Shown here: in pieces, positions 10,288 to 21,457 of the stretch
Numbering within the stretch: position 1 is the first letter of the stretch
How the letters are laid out: each line of letters opens with the position of its first letter
Notes under the pieces: model-generated
The model's database searches: none
Told to the model about the DNA's origin: nothing
Seen by the model: only the letters and a program-made list of their open reading frames with translations
Translations under genes and position numbers: made by a program
NCBI GenBank assembly: GCA_010094045.1
Contig: ML986647.1
Location: 80,940 to 109,496, forward strand
Source of the DNA: Lojkania enalia
Taxonomy: Eukaryota > Ascomycota > Dothideomycetes > Pleosporales
DNA: 28,557 nucleotides
Direction of reading: 5' to 3'

Positions 10288-12136
10288 ACATAAAGTACTA
10301 TTAAATAAGCTACCGTATTAAGTAAGCTAAAATTTCTTAGTAGTAAATATAATAACTATAATATATAATATTTCAATACCTATAAAGAGATAATATTTAG
10401 TAAGAAGGTAGAATTAAGCTTACTATTTAAGCGTATAAAGCCGGCCAATTCTAAAACCTATAAGCTGCTACTAATATATTTAGCATACTGCGATTAACTC
10501 TTTAATAAAAATATAAAGGAACTTTTACGCGTACTAATTGCCGTATAAACTATTAAAATTTAACTATAACCGAAGAGTAGACGATTATATAATATATCCT
10601 TAACCTAGATTTATAAGGATTCGAGCCCCAGCTATATAAGGTAGTAGATATAGTAGATAAACTATTAGCTATATATAGTTAAAAGCTAGTAGGTAAAAAT
10701 TATGCGAAGAGATTTATAATATATATAAACGAGCTTAAAATAGTATTAAATTAGGTAAAGAACTACTAGAGGATATAGTAAGAGGATTTTAAGGTTATTA
10801 GCGCGTAGTTTAAACTTATTAAAGAGAAAAAGGCTACGTATAGTATCTATAATAAAGATATATATAACTTTAATAAGACTAGCTTCTAGATAAGTATAAT
10901 TAGGTCTATAAAAGTTATTATAGGCTTAAAGAGACGTATAAAGCCTAATCCTATATAGCTAGATAATTAGAAGTAGATTACTATTATCTAGAGCATCTAT
11001 ATAGTAGGGTATATAACCCCGCCTTTTATTATCTATAAAGGGCGTATCTATATCTCTATTTAGTATAAGAAGATAAATATACTATATAATTAGAAGCTTT
11101 TAGTATTTAAGAATAGTTAAACGAATAATACGCTAAGTTTTAAGTAGTTAAAGTATTTTAATACTTATATAAAGGCGTATTAGATAGAAATATATTAGCT
11201 ACTAATTCTAGATAACTATAAGAGCTACCTTAACTAGAATTTTAAGAACTACTAACTTAAGAATAAGATCTTTACCCTCTATATACTAGCCTATTTATTA
11301 TATATCCTCTAACTACTTAATATAGTTTACTTTAGACCTTTAAAGTAGAAGTACTCTTAATATATATAAGACTTAGTATACCGGCGTATCTTCTATATTA
11401 ATAAGAAAGGCTTTCTACTAGCTTTTAAAGACGCGTTTTTTAAAATATTTATATATAATAACTATTAAAAAGCTTTTAAAGTATTAAATCTAGTCCCTCT
11501 AAATACGCAGGTAGTACTTAAGCGCTTTAAAATACTACTATATACTCTAGTAAGACTTCTTATACTATAAATACTATAAGTATTAAAGACTCTAAGTAAT
11601 ACGCTTAAATTTTTATCTTAATTAAAACTTGTGTAAGATTCTTTTAGCTTATTACCTATAATAACTTAGAGCGGGTTTATACAGCTTATTAAAGGGGCTA
11701 AATTAATACTATACTAGAATACGCTTATAAACTCTCGGGTTACTAAGCTTAAAGAGTAAGTAGAGATATTAGCTAAGCGAAAATCGTACAAGAGAAAGCG
11801 GATATAATAGAGTAGGACGATAGAATATAGTAAGGAATTAGTATAAGTAGCTACTAAAGCCTTTAGAGTACTTTAAAGCATAAAAAGAGCTTATTATATA
11901 GATAGATAAAAGAGGGTTTAACCAGGTATACGATAATATAGAAACTATAGTAGAACTAGATATAATATATAAACGTATTAGATAGATAGATCTACTTTTC
12001 TTAAGTCGAATATAAGTATTTAGAATATTTTTTTAGATAATTCTAATAATAGTTTAACTAGTTAAAGTTGGTAGGTTTAGAATACTAAGAAATTTTAGCT
12101 TACTTATAGAGTAGCTTACTTAATAGTACTTTATAT
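10288..12136 (+). mobile_element. Pogo-7: full-length pogo/Fot1 transposon, family C, nested in Pogo-6
   Basis: 1849 bp, TA at 10286-10287 and 12137-12138. The left end starts ACATAAAGTACTATTAAATA. The right end (12080-12136) is its reverse complement, apart from one missing base that reduces the motif spacing there from 17 to 16. Removing the element rejoins Pogo-6 across a segment that Pogo-7 itself carries intact near 11560-11590. It keeps more CpG and C/G than Pogo-6 and is the reference copy for reconstructing Pogo-5. Confidence 0.92.
10402..12060 (+). pseudogene. RIP-inactivated pogo/Fot1 transposase of Pogo-7
   Basis: Readable order: N-terminal region from about 10402, the DNA-binding domain opening with TEE at about 10578, the first catalytic motif near 10864 (YNFN, Asp to Asn), the second near 11205 (LLILDN, Asp retained but the following Gly-His altered), and a zinc-knuckle remnant near 11938-11975. 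Trp and Gln codons are replaced by stops. The end is approximate. Confidence 0.84.
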
Positions 12137-12702
12137 TACTCTAAGTATTAAAAATTTAAATAATATACTTAAATTTTTATTTTAATTAAAGTTTATATAA
12201 AACTCTTTTAACTTATTATTTATAGTAATTTAAATCGGGTTTATATAATTTATTAAAGAGGCTAAATTAATACTATATTAGAACGTGTTTATAAACTCTT
12301 AGATTATTAAGTTTAAAGAATAAATAGAAATACTAACTAAACGAAAATTAGATAAAAGAAAGTATATATAGTAGATTAGAATAATAGAATATAGTAAAGG
12401 ATTAATATAGGTAGCTATTAAAGCCTTAGAGCGCTTTAAGACTTAAAAAAGGCTTATTATATAGATAGATAAGAAAGAATTTAACTAGATATATAATAAT
12501 ATAGAAATTATAGTAGAATTAGGTATAATATATAAATATACTAAATAGATAAATCTACTTATTTTAAGTTAAATATAAGTACTTAATATATATTTTTAAA
12601 TAATTCTAATAATAGTTTAACTAGTTAAAGTTGGTAGATTTAGAATACTAAGAAAATTTAGCTTATTTAATAGAGTAGCTTACTTAACAGTACTTTATAT
12701 TA

Positions 12703-13414
12703 TACTATAATCTATTATACTAGTCTATTATATTTATATTATTTAAACTCTTTAAAATAGTTTAATAGTAATTTCTAATATTATAAATATATCTTCTACC
12801 CCTTTTAGCTTAATAGTCAGCTCTACTATGTATAGAAGAACCTTAATATCTAATAATAGGCGAGATACTAACTTTAGAGCTAGTAGGAAACTTATTTAAC
12901 TAAAAGAGTAGACTAGAATAAATATTTACTAAATATCTAAAGAATTGTAGAATTATAATACTATCTAGTACTTTCTAGTCTAAGGTAGTATAGAGTAGAA
13001 TATAAATATTAAAGACTTAGAAAAACTATAATAATAGTTATAAGAAATAAAATAATAATATAAAATAGATAATACTGTTATAATTAATTTAACTATTATT
13101 ATATTAGAGAAAGTATAGCTATTATAAAGTACTTCTATTTAAGCTAATCTTCTTTACCTTAAACTTTCTTATATTTATAAGAAGAAGAATTATATAAACT
13201 ATAACTAATAGATTTAAAACTGTAAAAAGTATTTTATCTAGTTACTAGTAGACTTTTAGATAAAAAGATTAAATATTACTTTTACTTCTAAATATATTTT
13301 AGAGATTTTAAAGATTTAATAGAAAATATATAAAATTATAGAATATTAAAAGAGTATATATTAAACTTTTATATAAAATATCTTAAGAGTAAAAATATTA
13401 AATATATTAGAAAC
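12703..13414. other. Unrecognised AT-rich RIP-type sequence between Pogo-6 and the Copia LTR
   Basis: About 710 bp with the same depleted CpA/TpG composition. The plus-strand frame at roughly 13220-13414 has a run with few stops (ends in KYLKSKNIKYIRN just before the LTR), which may be a mutated coding remnant. I do not recognise the family, and it does not obviously match the N-terminal half of the pogo remnant at 19213. No TIR or LTR was found in it. Confidence 0.5.
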
Positions 13415-13650
13415 TGTCTAAATAGCGGTATTAAAGTATATAGTTAGTTGTAGCGTAATATAGTCTTATATTACAGTTATATATATAAAGGAATAAATAT
13501 TCCCTTCCTTTATATAGACTTAGAAAAGAATTAATAATTAATACTAGTTACCTAACTACCCCCTTATATAATATTTATACTATATAAACCTCTTTATCTT
13601 ACACGTACTTACTAATTGTAAATACTAGCTAGTAGAGAGCCTATTCGACA
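13415..13650 (+). repeat. 5' LTR of the Copia element (236 bp)
   Basis: Begins TGTCTAAATAGCGG and ends CCTATTCGACA, the usual TG...CA. Direct repeat of 18977-19212 with the same length. The differences I see are C/T or G/A transitions. Confidence 0.93.
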
Positions 13651-14050
13651 TTAATTAGTAGTTTAAATACTATAAGATAGGAAGCCTTTCTTATACCTTT
13701 CTATTTGGAGGATTATATATAAAAGGAATCCTTTTTCTTACTAATTTAACTACAAATTAGTAAGAGTAAAGATAGAGTCTAATTTACATATAAGTAGCTG
13801 TAAATCTCTATTTAGTTACCCGACTAAGAGTAGGAAAACCTGTTTATATAATACTATTTAGAGGTACTGTACAAATAGTAGTACTTACTTAACGCTAGAA
13901 GGTCCGTTTTATCTTTTCGCACGAGGCTGTTTAGAGGTAGTATATAATAAAGAAGTAAGACAGCACGCGATAATACATAACTAACTACTATAGAGTAATA
14001 AGTAATACTAACTCCATCTCTAACCAACTAATATAATATATTAGTATACA
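13651..14050 (+). other. Copia leader region, no gene recognised
   Basis: The 400 bp after the 5' LTR should contain the tRNA primer binding site, but RIP has altered it and I cannot match a specific tRNA. No credible coding remnant is visible here. Confidence 0.55.
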
Positions 14051-14059
14051 ACTAATATA

Positions 14060-17000
14060 TATCTCTTATAAGTATTTTAGCGAAGACTCTAGCAGAGTAG
14101 ATAAATATTAAGAACTAGGTGGATAAGATTGAACTGTTAAAAGATATACCTAAGAAGAAGTTTAATTCGTATATAGCTAACTTAATTATAGAACTTCGCA
14201 TATTAAGTATAATAGGTATATAAACCTTTAAGAACTTCTAAAGTAATTTTATAGACTAGAAGCTTATATACTTTAGAAACCTTAGCTAACCATTTCTACG
14301 AGAACTAATAGCTACCCTATAAAATAAGGGTATAAGTTTTAAGAAGGATATAATAGAGGCTACTATACTATATAGACTTATAAAAGAAGAATATATATTT
14401 ACTATCCTAATAGAGCGTTATATAAAGCTATTACCGCTATTGCTAGTTTTAACGCTATAAAGGATATCTCTATATAAACTACCTACAGATCTAATATCTC
14501 CTCTATAACTAGTATAACTACCTATAATCTAATCTCTATATAATTTATACTAACTCCTACCTATATAAAATATTATAGTAGAGAACCTTGCACCTAAAAA
14601 GGTTATATAATTTTAGAAGACCTAAAAGAAGGAGAACAACTATATAAGGCAACTATATAATATCCTAGCTAATAAGACTATAGTATTTATTAAGCTCTAC
14701 TAACGCCTTACTATCTATAAGATTTTATATATAAGTATCTTTTCTAATATTCTTAAAGGCTGTATATATATATTCTACCTTTATAATATCGGCTCTAGAA
14801 AGATATAGAAGGTCCTATACGAATAGCTTAGTAATTACTTTAATACTAACGTGAATTATAACTAATATTAGATAGATTAGATAATAATAAGCTTTATATA
14901 AATTAAGTAGGAAAATCCTATAAAAACTCCGCACAAAGCCCTTAAAGCTATAATTAATAAACTTACTCTCGCGTAGAGAACTCTTAGTCTACAATTCTAA
15001 AGCGAGATACTGCTTTATACTACTATCGTACGAGTATACTAAGGATAACCTAAGCTTAAATAAGCTATATTCTTAATTAAGCCTATATATAAAGTACTAT
15101 TTAGTAATCTTCGAGTAGTACTCTAAGTTTTAATTAACTAATAGAATAATATATATATAAATAAACCCTAGAACGCGTACTATACTAATAGGAGATATAA
15201 CTTATCTTATACACGTAGCTTTCGATAATATAGAAGAAGTTAAAAGGGATATAGAGGATTACATTCCTCTATACAATTAAAACGATACTTCGTCTATTAT
15301 AAAAAAGGGTGCTAGTTAACAAATTATTCTCGCACGGATTAATCCTATATAAAATACTAGTATATCTCTTTATACAAAGGATTTTATAATAAAATACTAA
15401 CCTATAAGGAGGTAAGTATATATATTTAGGAATTTAAAGGTAAACTAGAGTAGGAGGAAGAGAAGTCGTATAATAATAATAACTTGGATAAAGAGGAAGG
15501 TAAGGAGATTGTTAACTATCTTACTACTGCTGCATTTCTCCACCGTATAATAGTAGAGGACATCTATAGCCTAGAACCTAAAGGATACGTAGAACAATTT
15601 ATCCTTAAAGACTAATATCGTATAGTATATTAAGATAAACTATAGAATACCGGCGCAGCAAGGATTTCTACTATTAGAAAGTTATAACTTAAAGTATATC
15701 TATAAAAATTCCCTCGTATAAAAGTAGACTGGATACTAAGAAAGGAGAGTATTAGCTTTAGAGGATAAGGATTAATAGGATTAATCGGTACTATATAAAT
15801 TACTAACCTAATTAGTAATATAATATATTACATCCTAAACACCCTAATACCGTTTCTACTATTTCTAGTAGACGTAGACTAAATAGGTGCGTATTTTAAT
15901 AATATGTAGAATATAATTATATAAAGTAATAGAAATACTATTCTAATTATATAAAAATAGGATTATCTATTCTTTAATATATAAAAGGAGGAATTAATAT
16001 TCTTCTTTACTAAATGTAAACTTCGACGACTATATAGAAGATTTAGCTATCCTTATATAGAACGACTCTATATAATACTTAAGAATACTAGATATAACGT
16101 TAATCTCTCCGTACTTAAGAAGATTAAAAAGTTCTACTATATATATTAGCTGTATAACCTAGTACCACGAAAATTTAAATTTACAATTAAGGATAATTCA
16201 TACTTTAATTATAAGATAGTAATTAATATCGTACAAATTAGCAACTAAAATATACTATATATAATCGACGTAGATATATTATTCTAAGTAGCAACTTTTT
16301 TGAAATTAATATCCACACGATATATCTAAAATATATTTTATAAGTACTAGATTAATATATATTAAGGTCTATCTAATTATATTATATATAACTCTAGTAT
16401 AAACTTTATATCTAAAGACTTTCGGAATTATATAAAGATTATAGAAGTAACGTATTAATAAATATAGGTAGAGGTTTACTAGACTATAGGGAAGATTAAG
16501 TATATATACGTACTACTATAATATATATATAATATCCTCTATATAGAATTAGATAATTATATAGATAATAAGTTAGTATTATAGATAGCTATTAAAGCTC
16601 TTAATAATATAGTAGGACTAAACGGTCTTATACCTATATTACTCGTGTTTAGAATATACCTAAGAATTAATATAGACTCTATACTATCCCCTAATATTAC
16701 TATATAAGCTAACGCCGTATAAAAAGCGATAAGAATACTTTAAAATAAGAGGATAAAAGTTAATATTAATTATATAATTAACAGCTAGAATAGCCTAACA
16801 GCATATAAAATTCTAAATCTTCTACTTAGTTCTAAAGTAAAGATGTGGTAAGAGAAGAAAGGATAGATAGGACTATATATAGTAAAGAGGATTAAGGCCT
16901 AAGATATTATTATTAAGATAGAGAATAGTCTAGAGAGGTTCTACTATATATAAGTTAGACTATATTATTATATAAAAGACGAGGATAAACTTATATAAGA

Positions 17001-18870
17001 ACTGCTAGACCTAGATAAACTAGCGCTCGTATAAAGGGGCCATCTATAGGTATAAAAGAGAGGTTACTTATATAAGTAACTAGCCCTAACTAATAAACTA
17101 TATAAAATAGCCTCTTAAGTAGTATTAGATTCATTATATAAACTAGAACTAGAACTATAGCTAGTTAAGAGAGGCTGAGGGAGACTATATAAGAATCCTA
17201 TATAGGTTATAATCTTCCTAATCTAAAAGGAAAAGGAAGACTATATACTAGCGATTAAGCTCTGTATAGACGGTATAATTATAATACCTAGAAGACTATT
17301 CGAAGAATTAGACTATATAGAAATAGAGAGTCTAATTATAAGTAGTATATTTAAAGTACTCTTATATAATCTATTAGTTTATAAGAGATAGATCTTTAAC
17401 CTTTAACTCGTATATAAAATTAAAGAGAAATTAATAAAACTATATAAAAAGTAATAACTTATATTTATAGGGTATTTAGATAAGAAGAAGAAAGAGATTC
17501 TTATACAGTCTCCTACAATTTAGAGAATAAGTTAGAGGCTGATCCTAGCTATTAGCCTATTACTAATAGCTTTATACGGTATATACTATAAACTATATAA
17601 TATTACCTAAGTATATATATAGTCTATAGATAAGCTTATCCGAATACTATTTACTTAACTACTAAAAGAACTCTATAAAAACTTTCCCCCCTATATAATA
17701 TTTAGAGTTATACAACTACTATATAGCGTAGTAGAATCTAGCTTATATTAGTTTAAGATATATTATAACTACTATAAGGATAAATTCTATATAGAAACCT
17801 CCTTATATAATTTATATCTATTAATTATATATAAAGGTATAAAAATATTTAGAATTATAGAGCTGTAAATAGATAATACTTTTAGTATTATTATAAATAA
17901 GTTTGCGTAACGTAAAGAAGAAGAACTATAGAAGGCTACATTCCGCGTAAAGCCTAAAACAATATTATTATATAAATAGCCTGTAGAATTTAATAGAGGA
18001 AAAATCTAGCTTATATAAGATAAAACTATAATCTTATTAACTTAGAAAGGATAAGCTAAGAACTTTTATATAGTAGACCTAAATGTAGAAAATACTATAT
18101 AAGAGTATATTAAATAACGCGCACGAGGTACTTATATTATATTAGTATATTAACCGGAGGTAGTATTTAACTTATCTACTACTATATAGGTTATATCGCC
18201 GTTATATAATAATATTAAAGTACTAAATATACGACTCTAATAGTAAATCGATAACTAGGATTAAGGACTATCGTATATACTACTTAATCTCTTCTATACA
18301 AAGTTGTTTATCTTTACTAATAGACTATTCGCGAATAATAAGGACCTAAGTTTATAACTTAGCTTCCTTATTATTCTTAGAACTAAGTAGTATACTAGGA
18401 ACTTATACGACTTTAAAATTATAGGTAATATTATATACTAGAACTCTAAGTATAAATATATTACCCGCTCTATACTAGCTAGTAAACTATATAAATTAGT
18501 AGGAGGATTTAACTACGCGATTATACTAAATATAATAATTAACTAGATTATACGCACGTTTAGAATACTTCTAGTACTAATTATACTATATATAGATTTA
18601 AGATTTCTATATAAATGTCTCGTAAAACTTAGTATAATAAATAAGAAGAGGCTTATAATTAATATTATATCAATTTAAGAATTATATAAAAAGAGGAAGA
18701 TTATAGAAATTAGGTGGATTAATAGTAAAGATAACCTAGTAGATACCTATATAAAGAAGGCGTTAAACTCTATACTTAAGAAACTAATTTTATATAACTA
18801 TCTAACTATTAGAGTTAAAGTATTAATTAATAGGCTTAAGCCTATATAAGATAGAAGATAGAATATTATA
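14060..18870 (+). pseudogene. Copia Gag-Pol polyprotein remnant
   Basis: Fragments of a long polyprotein read on the plus strand, broken by many TAG/TAA codons. The Gag-like N-terminal part is weakly recognisable. The protease active site at 15646 reads NTGAA where the family has DTGA. The GAG-pre-integrase segment starts LRRLYRRF at 16021. In the integrase, the second acidic residue near 16390 is Asn and the catalytic Glu at 16498 is Lys. The RT catalytic motif at about 17861-17890 reads LQIDNT (allowing the stop to be Gln), corresponding to an LQTDDT-type motif in some fungal Copia elements, with the second Asp changed to Asn. RNase H (FANNKDLS, about 18328) and a later INxxDNxxD-type segment near 18720 are readable. 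All catalytic changes seen are G-to-A. Confidence 0.82.
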
Positions 18871-18976
18871 TAATAAGCGCTTTATATATATAAGTAATAG
18901 CTATAGATAGAATAAGAATAGGGTACTTTAGATAAAGTCTATACAAAAGAAAAAATAAAAAAATAAAAGTTACTAG

Positions 18977-19212
18977 TATCTAAATAGCGGTATTAAAGTA
19001 CATAATTAGTTGTAGCGTAATATAGTCTTATATTATAGTCGTATATATAAAGGAATAAATATTCTCTTCCTTTATATAGACTTAGAAAAGAATTAACAAT
19101 TAATACTAGTTATCTAACTACCCCCTTATACGATATTTATACTATATAAACCTCTTTGTCTCGTATATACTTACTAATTGCAAATACTAGCTAGTAGAGA
19201 GCCTATTCGATA
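18977..19212 (+). repeat. 3' LTR of the Copia element (236 bp)
   Basis: Matches the 5' LTR in length and sequence. The terminal TG and CA have become TA at both ends by RIP-type transitions. Confidence 0.93.
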
Positions 19213-20490
19213 CTATATATAATATAGACTAGATTAATATATACTAGTCTAAGAATTTTATTAAATATACTTTTAAATTTAAAATATATTTAAATTAGCT
19301 TTATAATTATTAAAAAACGTTATATAAAAATTTTAAAATAATTAAAAACTAGTTTAAACTTATATAATATAATAAAGAAAAGTATAATATTATAGATAAA
19401 AATATATATAATTTTAATAAATCTAACTTTTATATAGATATTATCTTTATTATAACTAGTTATTATAAATATAAAGAGATATAATTTATTAAAAGTAATC
19501 TAATTAGATAATTATAAATAGATTTTAGTAATTTAGAAGATTAATATTATTAGTTAAATACTTCTACTCTTAATTATTATTATTAGCTACTATTATCTCT
19601 CTATCTAATATAAAAGTAATAATATATTTAGAATCTAACCTATTATAGATAATAAAAATAGTTAGATAATAAATAAATTTAGTATTTCTATTTAACTTAA
19701 AAATAGTATTTTTAAAGTTTAATATAAAGCTTTATATACTAATACTAAATAATATATATAAATTAAAGTTTTAATTAATATTAATTTATAAATAGATTTA
19801 AAGAAATATAAACTTTTTATTAACTTCTATTATTAAGAAGTTAAATTAGTTTAGGAAAAATTTTATAAAAGTAATATATTAGATTATATTAATATATAAT
19901 AAAATTATTAACTTTTAAAAAGTAAATAAAGTAGTAATTAAATTAAAATAGTAGAAAAAAAACAGATTTAAATAGAAGAAATTCTTAGAAAAGTATATAA
20001 AGAAATAATTATTACTAAAAAGAATAATAAGAGGAAAATTTAAACTATAATATACTAATTTAAAATATAATTAAATATAAGCAGATAGTATAAAATATAT
20101 TATAGCTACTATAATAAAACTAGATATAATTTTTATATATATTAGAAGAATATAAAAGTTTTTATAAAATAATTATATAAGTTATAAATTACTACTATAT
20201 TATTTAGTTATTAAACTATATATATAAAAAGGTTAAAAAAAGTTAATAGAATAGACCGTTTACTTATATAGGCTACTTACTTATAAATTATAATATATAG
20301 AAAAGAATATATAATTTAAATTTAATTAAAATAAATATATTTATACTAAATATTTACTTATAAACTATAATAGTTAAAATAGCTAAAATATTTAAAATAA
20401 TATAAAAATTTTCAATTGTTTTTAAAATAAAAATATATATAAAACTAGACTACTTTAACTAATTATAGGCTAGTTAATAATTATATTTAA
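19213..20490 (+). mobile_element. Pogo-8: decayed pogo/Fot1 element, 5' part missing
   Basis: Pogo-type transposase sequence starts immediately after the Copia 3' LTR and fades out before the GC-rich island. No TIR was identified at either end. The N-terminal DNA-binding half is absent here and was not recognised on the other side of the Copia element, so the left boundary is unresolved. The steep composition change at about 20490-20530 marks the end of RIP-type DNA. Confidence 0.68.
19237..20150 (+). pseudogene. Pogo-8 transposase remnant with internal deletion
   Basis: Readable: FIKYTF from 19257, the segment before the first catalytic motif, then YNFN at about 19416 (Asp to Asn). Next comes a jump directly to a C-terminal segment near 19717 that follows the third catalytic residue in other copies, so the core with the second and third acidic residues is deleted. 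A zinc-knuckle remnant is at 20099-20146, where the Cys and His positions all read Tyr. Extreme AT content indicates an old, fully saturated RIP target. Confidence 0.72.
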
Positions 20491-20995
20491 TATAAGACGG
20501 ATAACTACAACGTCTAAAATACGTATATGTTAAAATCAGGCGTGAGACTCGCATCGAAATTTAGCATCTAGTTTCGTTGGGTTAGCTCGTCCAATCGCTT
20601 CGCCCACTCGTGTTTTCAATCTGGGGCAGACCATGACAGCTTTCCCGACGCTAATGCACCTAGCGCGCAGTGTTTGTCCGAGGTTTAGGGGAGCGCGTTC
20701 CCGTTGCCGTATTTGAGTCCTAAGCTTCTGGGCATCACGATGCTGCGATCTGCTGTCATGCTTACTCCTTAACGTTACGGTTGTATCCGTCGATTATATC
20801 ATATTGAAATAAAGCCGATTTCGAATCTTGGATTCACCGAGATTTGTGTAGTAATACATCACCCCTTCATGAACAGATTGCTAATGCCCGTCATTGCACA
20901 GATCGCTTGGCGGCCTTTTGGATGAGAAAATTACTTTCGTCAGTGGGGCGCGCTAGCAATCCGCTCATGGGAAGGAGGCGTGTATGAGGGACCTT
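20491..20995. other. Normal-composition intergenic DNA, no gene seen
   Basis: Balanced base composition with ordinary CpA and TpG, unlike both sides. I see no ORF, tRNA or recognisable repeat in these 500 bp. A small inverted repeat (AGACG at 20495 and CGTCT at 20511) sits on the composition boundary and may be chance. Confidence 0.6.
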
Positions 20996-20996
20996 G

Positions 20997-21101
20997 ATAG
21001 ATTATATAATCGAGAAATCAATATCTCCAATTGGCTGTAATCGGTTTTATTAATAGATCATATAATCTAGAAATTCTGTTCCTCCGATTGGCTGCGATTG
21101 G
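20997..21101 (+). promoter_or_regulatory. Duplicated promoter block with CCAAT-type sites
   Basis: Two imperfect copies of a block of about 48 bp, at 20997-21044 and 21053-21101, separated by 8 bp. Each has ATAGAT, then an AT-rich dyad (perfect in copy 1: GATTATATAATC at 21000-21011), then GAGAAAT or TAGAAAT, then a CCAAT-type core followed by GGCTG. CCAATTGG at 21027-21034 carries the motif on both strands; ATTGG recurs at 21087-21091 and 21097-21101. Fungal CCAAT boxes are bound by the HAP/CBC complex. The block is 360-460 bp upstream of the transporter ATG and could regulate it. The function is inferred. Confidence 0.5.
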
Positions 21102-21150
21102 GAGAACTACGCCTTGACGGAGGAACTATCGCGTTCTACAGCTAATAAGC

Positions 21151-21185
21151 TCGGGGAACTGCAGTGCCCGTCGGGGCAACTGTAG
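21151..21185 (+). promoter_or_regulatory. Overlapping direct and inverted repeat upstream of the transporter
   Basis: TCGGGGAACTGCAG (21151-21164) is repeated as TCGGGGCAACTGTAG (21171-21185), 20 bp apart. The same bases form a dyad from 21159 to 21185, with arms CTGCAGTGCCC and GGGCAACTGTAG around GTCG (one mismatch and one indel). This layout is typical of a binding site for a dimeric regulator. No factor is assigned. Confidence 0.35.
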
Positions 21186-21382
21186 GACTAAAGGTCCCTA
21201 GAATATCTAATCTACAGTTGAGTAGTCTTGTCTTTGAAAAGTAACAGACCTCGCAGGACTTGCCATTCTGAATTTATTAAAAAAGCCATATCTATCTATT
21301 CAAGCCATACGGTCGGAAGCTTGCCTCTTTGTTGCTAGTGCACTCGACTATCACTTCATATTACTAGTCTTCCTATCCTTCT

Positions 21383-21415
21383 ATGAACTTGTTCTCCGTG
21401 TTTCTGTATAGTTAA
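21383..21415 (+). other. Possible 10-codon upstream ORF in the transporter leader
   Basis: ATG at 21383 opens a frame of ten codons (MNLFSVFLYS) closing at TAA 21413-21415, 42 bp before the main ATG. It lies in a pyrimidine-rich stretch that looks like a fungal 5' leader. It matters only if transcription starts upstream of 21383, which the sequence does not show. Confidence 0.3.
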
Positions 21416-21457
21416 CCCCCTTTTAGTTATCTTGTTGCGAGACTTCCTTGATACACG

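Larger units (their letters stand above)
9131..12620 (+). pseudogene. Split, RIP-inactivated transposase of Pogo-6
   Basis: Reads colinearly with the Pogo-7 transposase: N-terminal DNA-binding regions at about 9131-9450, DDE core at about 9580-10000, then interruption by Pogo-7 at 10286. It resumes at 12137 and ends near the zinc-knuckle remnant at about 12490-12545. Stop codons are dense throughout. Start and end are approximate because no intact initiation or termination codon can be assigned with confidence. Confidence 0.78.
9041..12700 (+). mobile_element. Pogo-6: pogo/Fot1 transposon, family C, split by Pogo-7
   Basis: Two segments, 9041-10287 and 12137-12700, about 1809 bp of its own sequence. 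TA flanks lie at 9039-9040 and 12701-12702. The left end begins ATATAAAGTACTATTAAATA. The right end is its reverse complement at about 12640-12700. The TIR carries a TAAGTAAGCTA-type motif twice, 17 bp apart. It is the same family as Pogo-7, which inserted into it. Its decay is heavier than that of Pogo-7, which fits the order of insertion. Confidence 0.9.
13415..19212 (+). mobile_element. Full-length Ty1/Copia LTR retrotransposon, RIP-inactivated
   Basis: 5798 bp bounded by two directly repeated 236-bp LTRs. Between them the plus strand carries, in this order, remnants of a Gag-like region (about 14060-15000), protease (about 15640), GAG-pre-integrase (about 16020), integrase core (about 16190-16760), reverse transcriptase (about 16950-17950) and RNase H (about 18280-18770). 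Integrase before RT identifies Copia rather than Gypsy. A purine-rich tract at about 18945-18970 sits just before the 3' LTR, where the polypurine tract belongs. I could not confirm a target-site duplication: the five bases on each side (GAAAC and CTATA) do not match even allowing transitions. Confidence 0.9.

Noticed and set aside
1..20490. Centromere or CRISPR-like array
   Set aside because: The repeats are explained by transposon ends. Nested TEs in AT-rich DNA are compatible with a centromere, but nothing in the sequence shows one, and there are no spaced identical short repeats.
21045..21052. TTTTATTA spacer identical to the satellite unit at 1-96
   Set aside because: A single AT-rich octamer match is expected by chance and has no repeat context.
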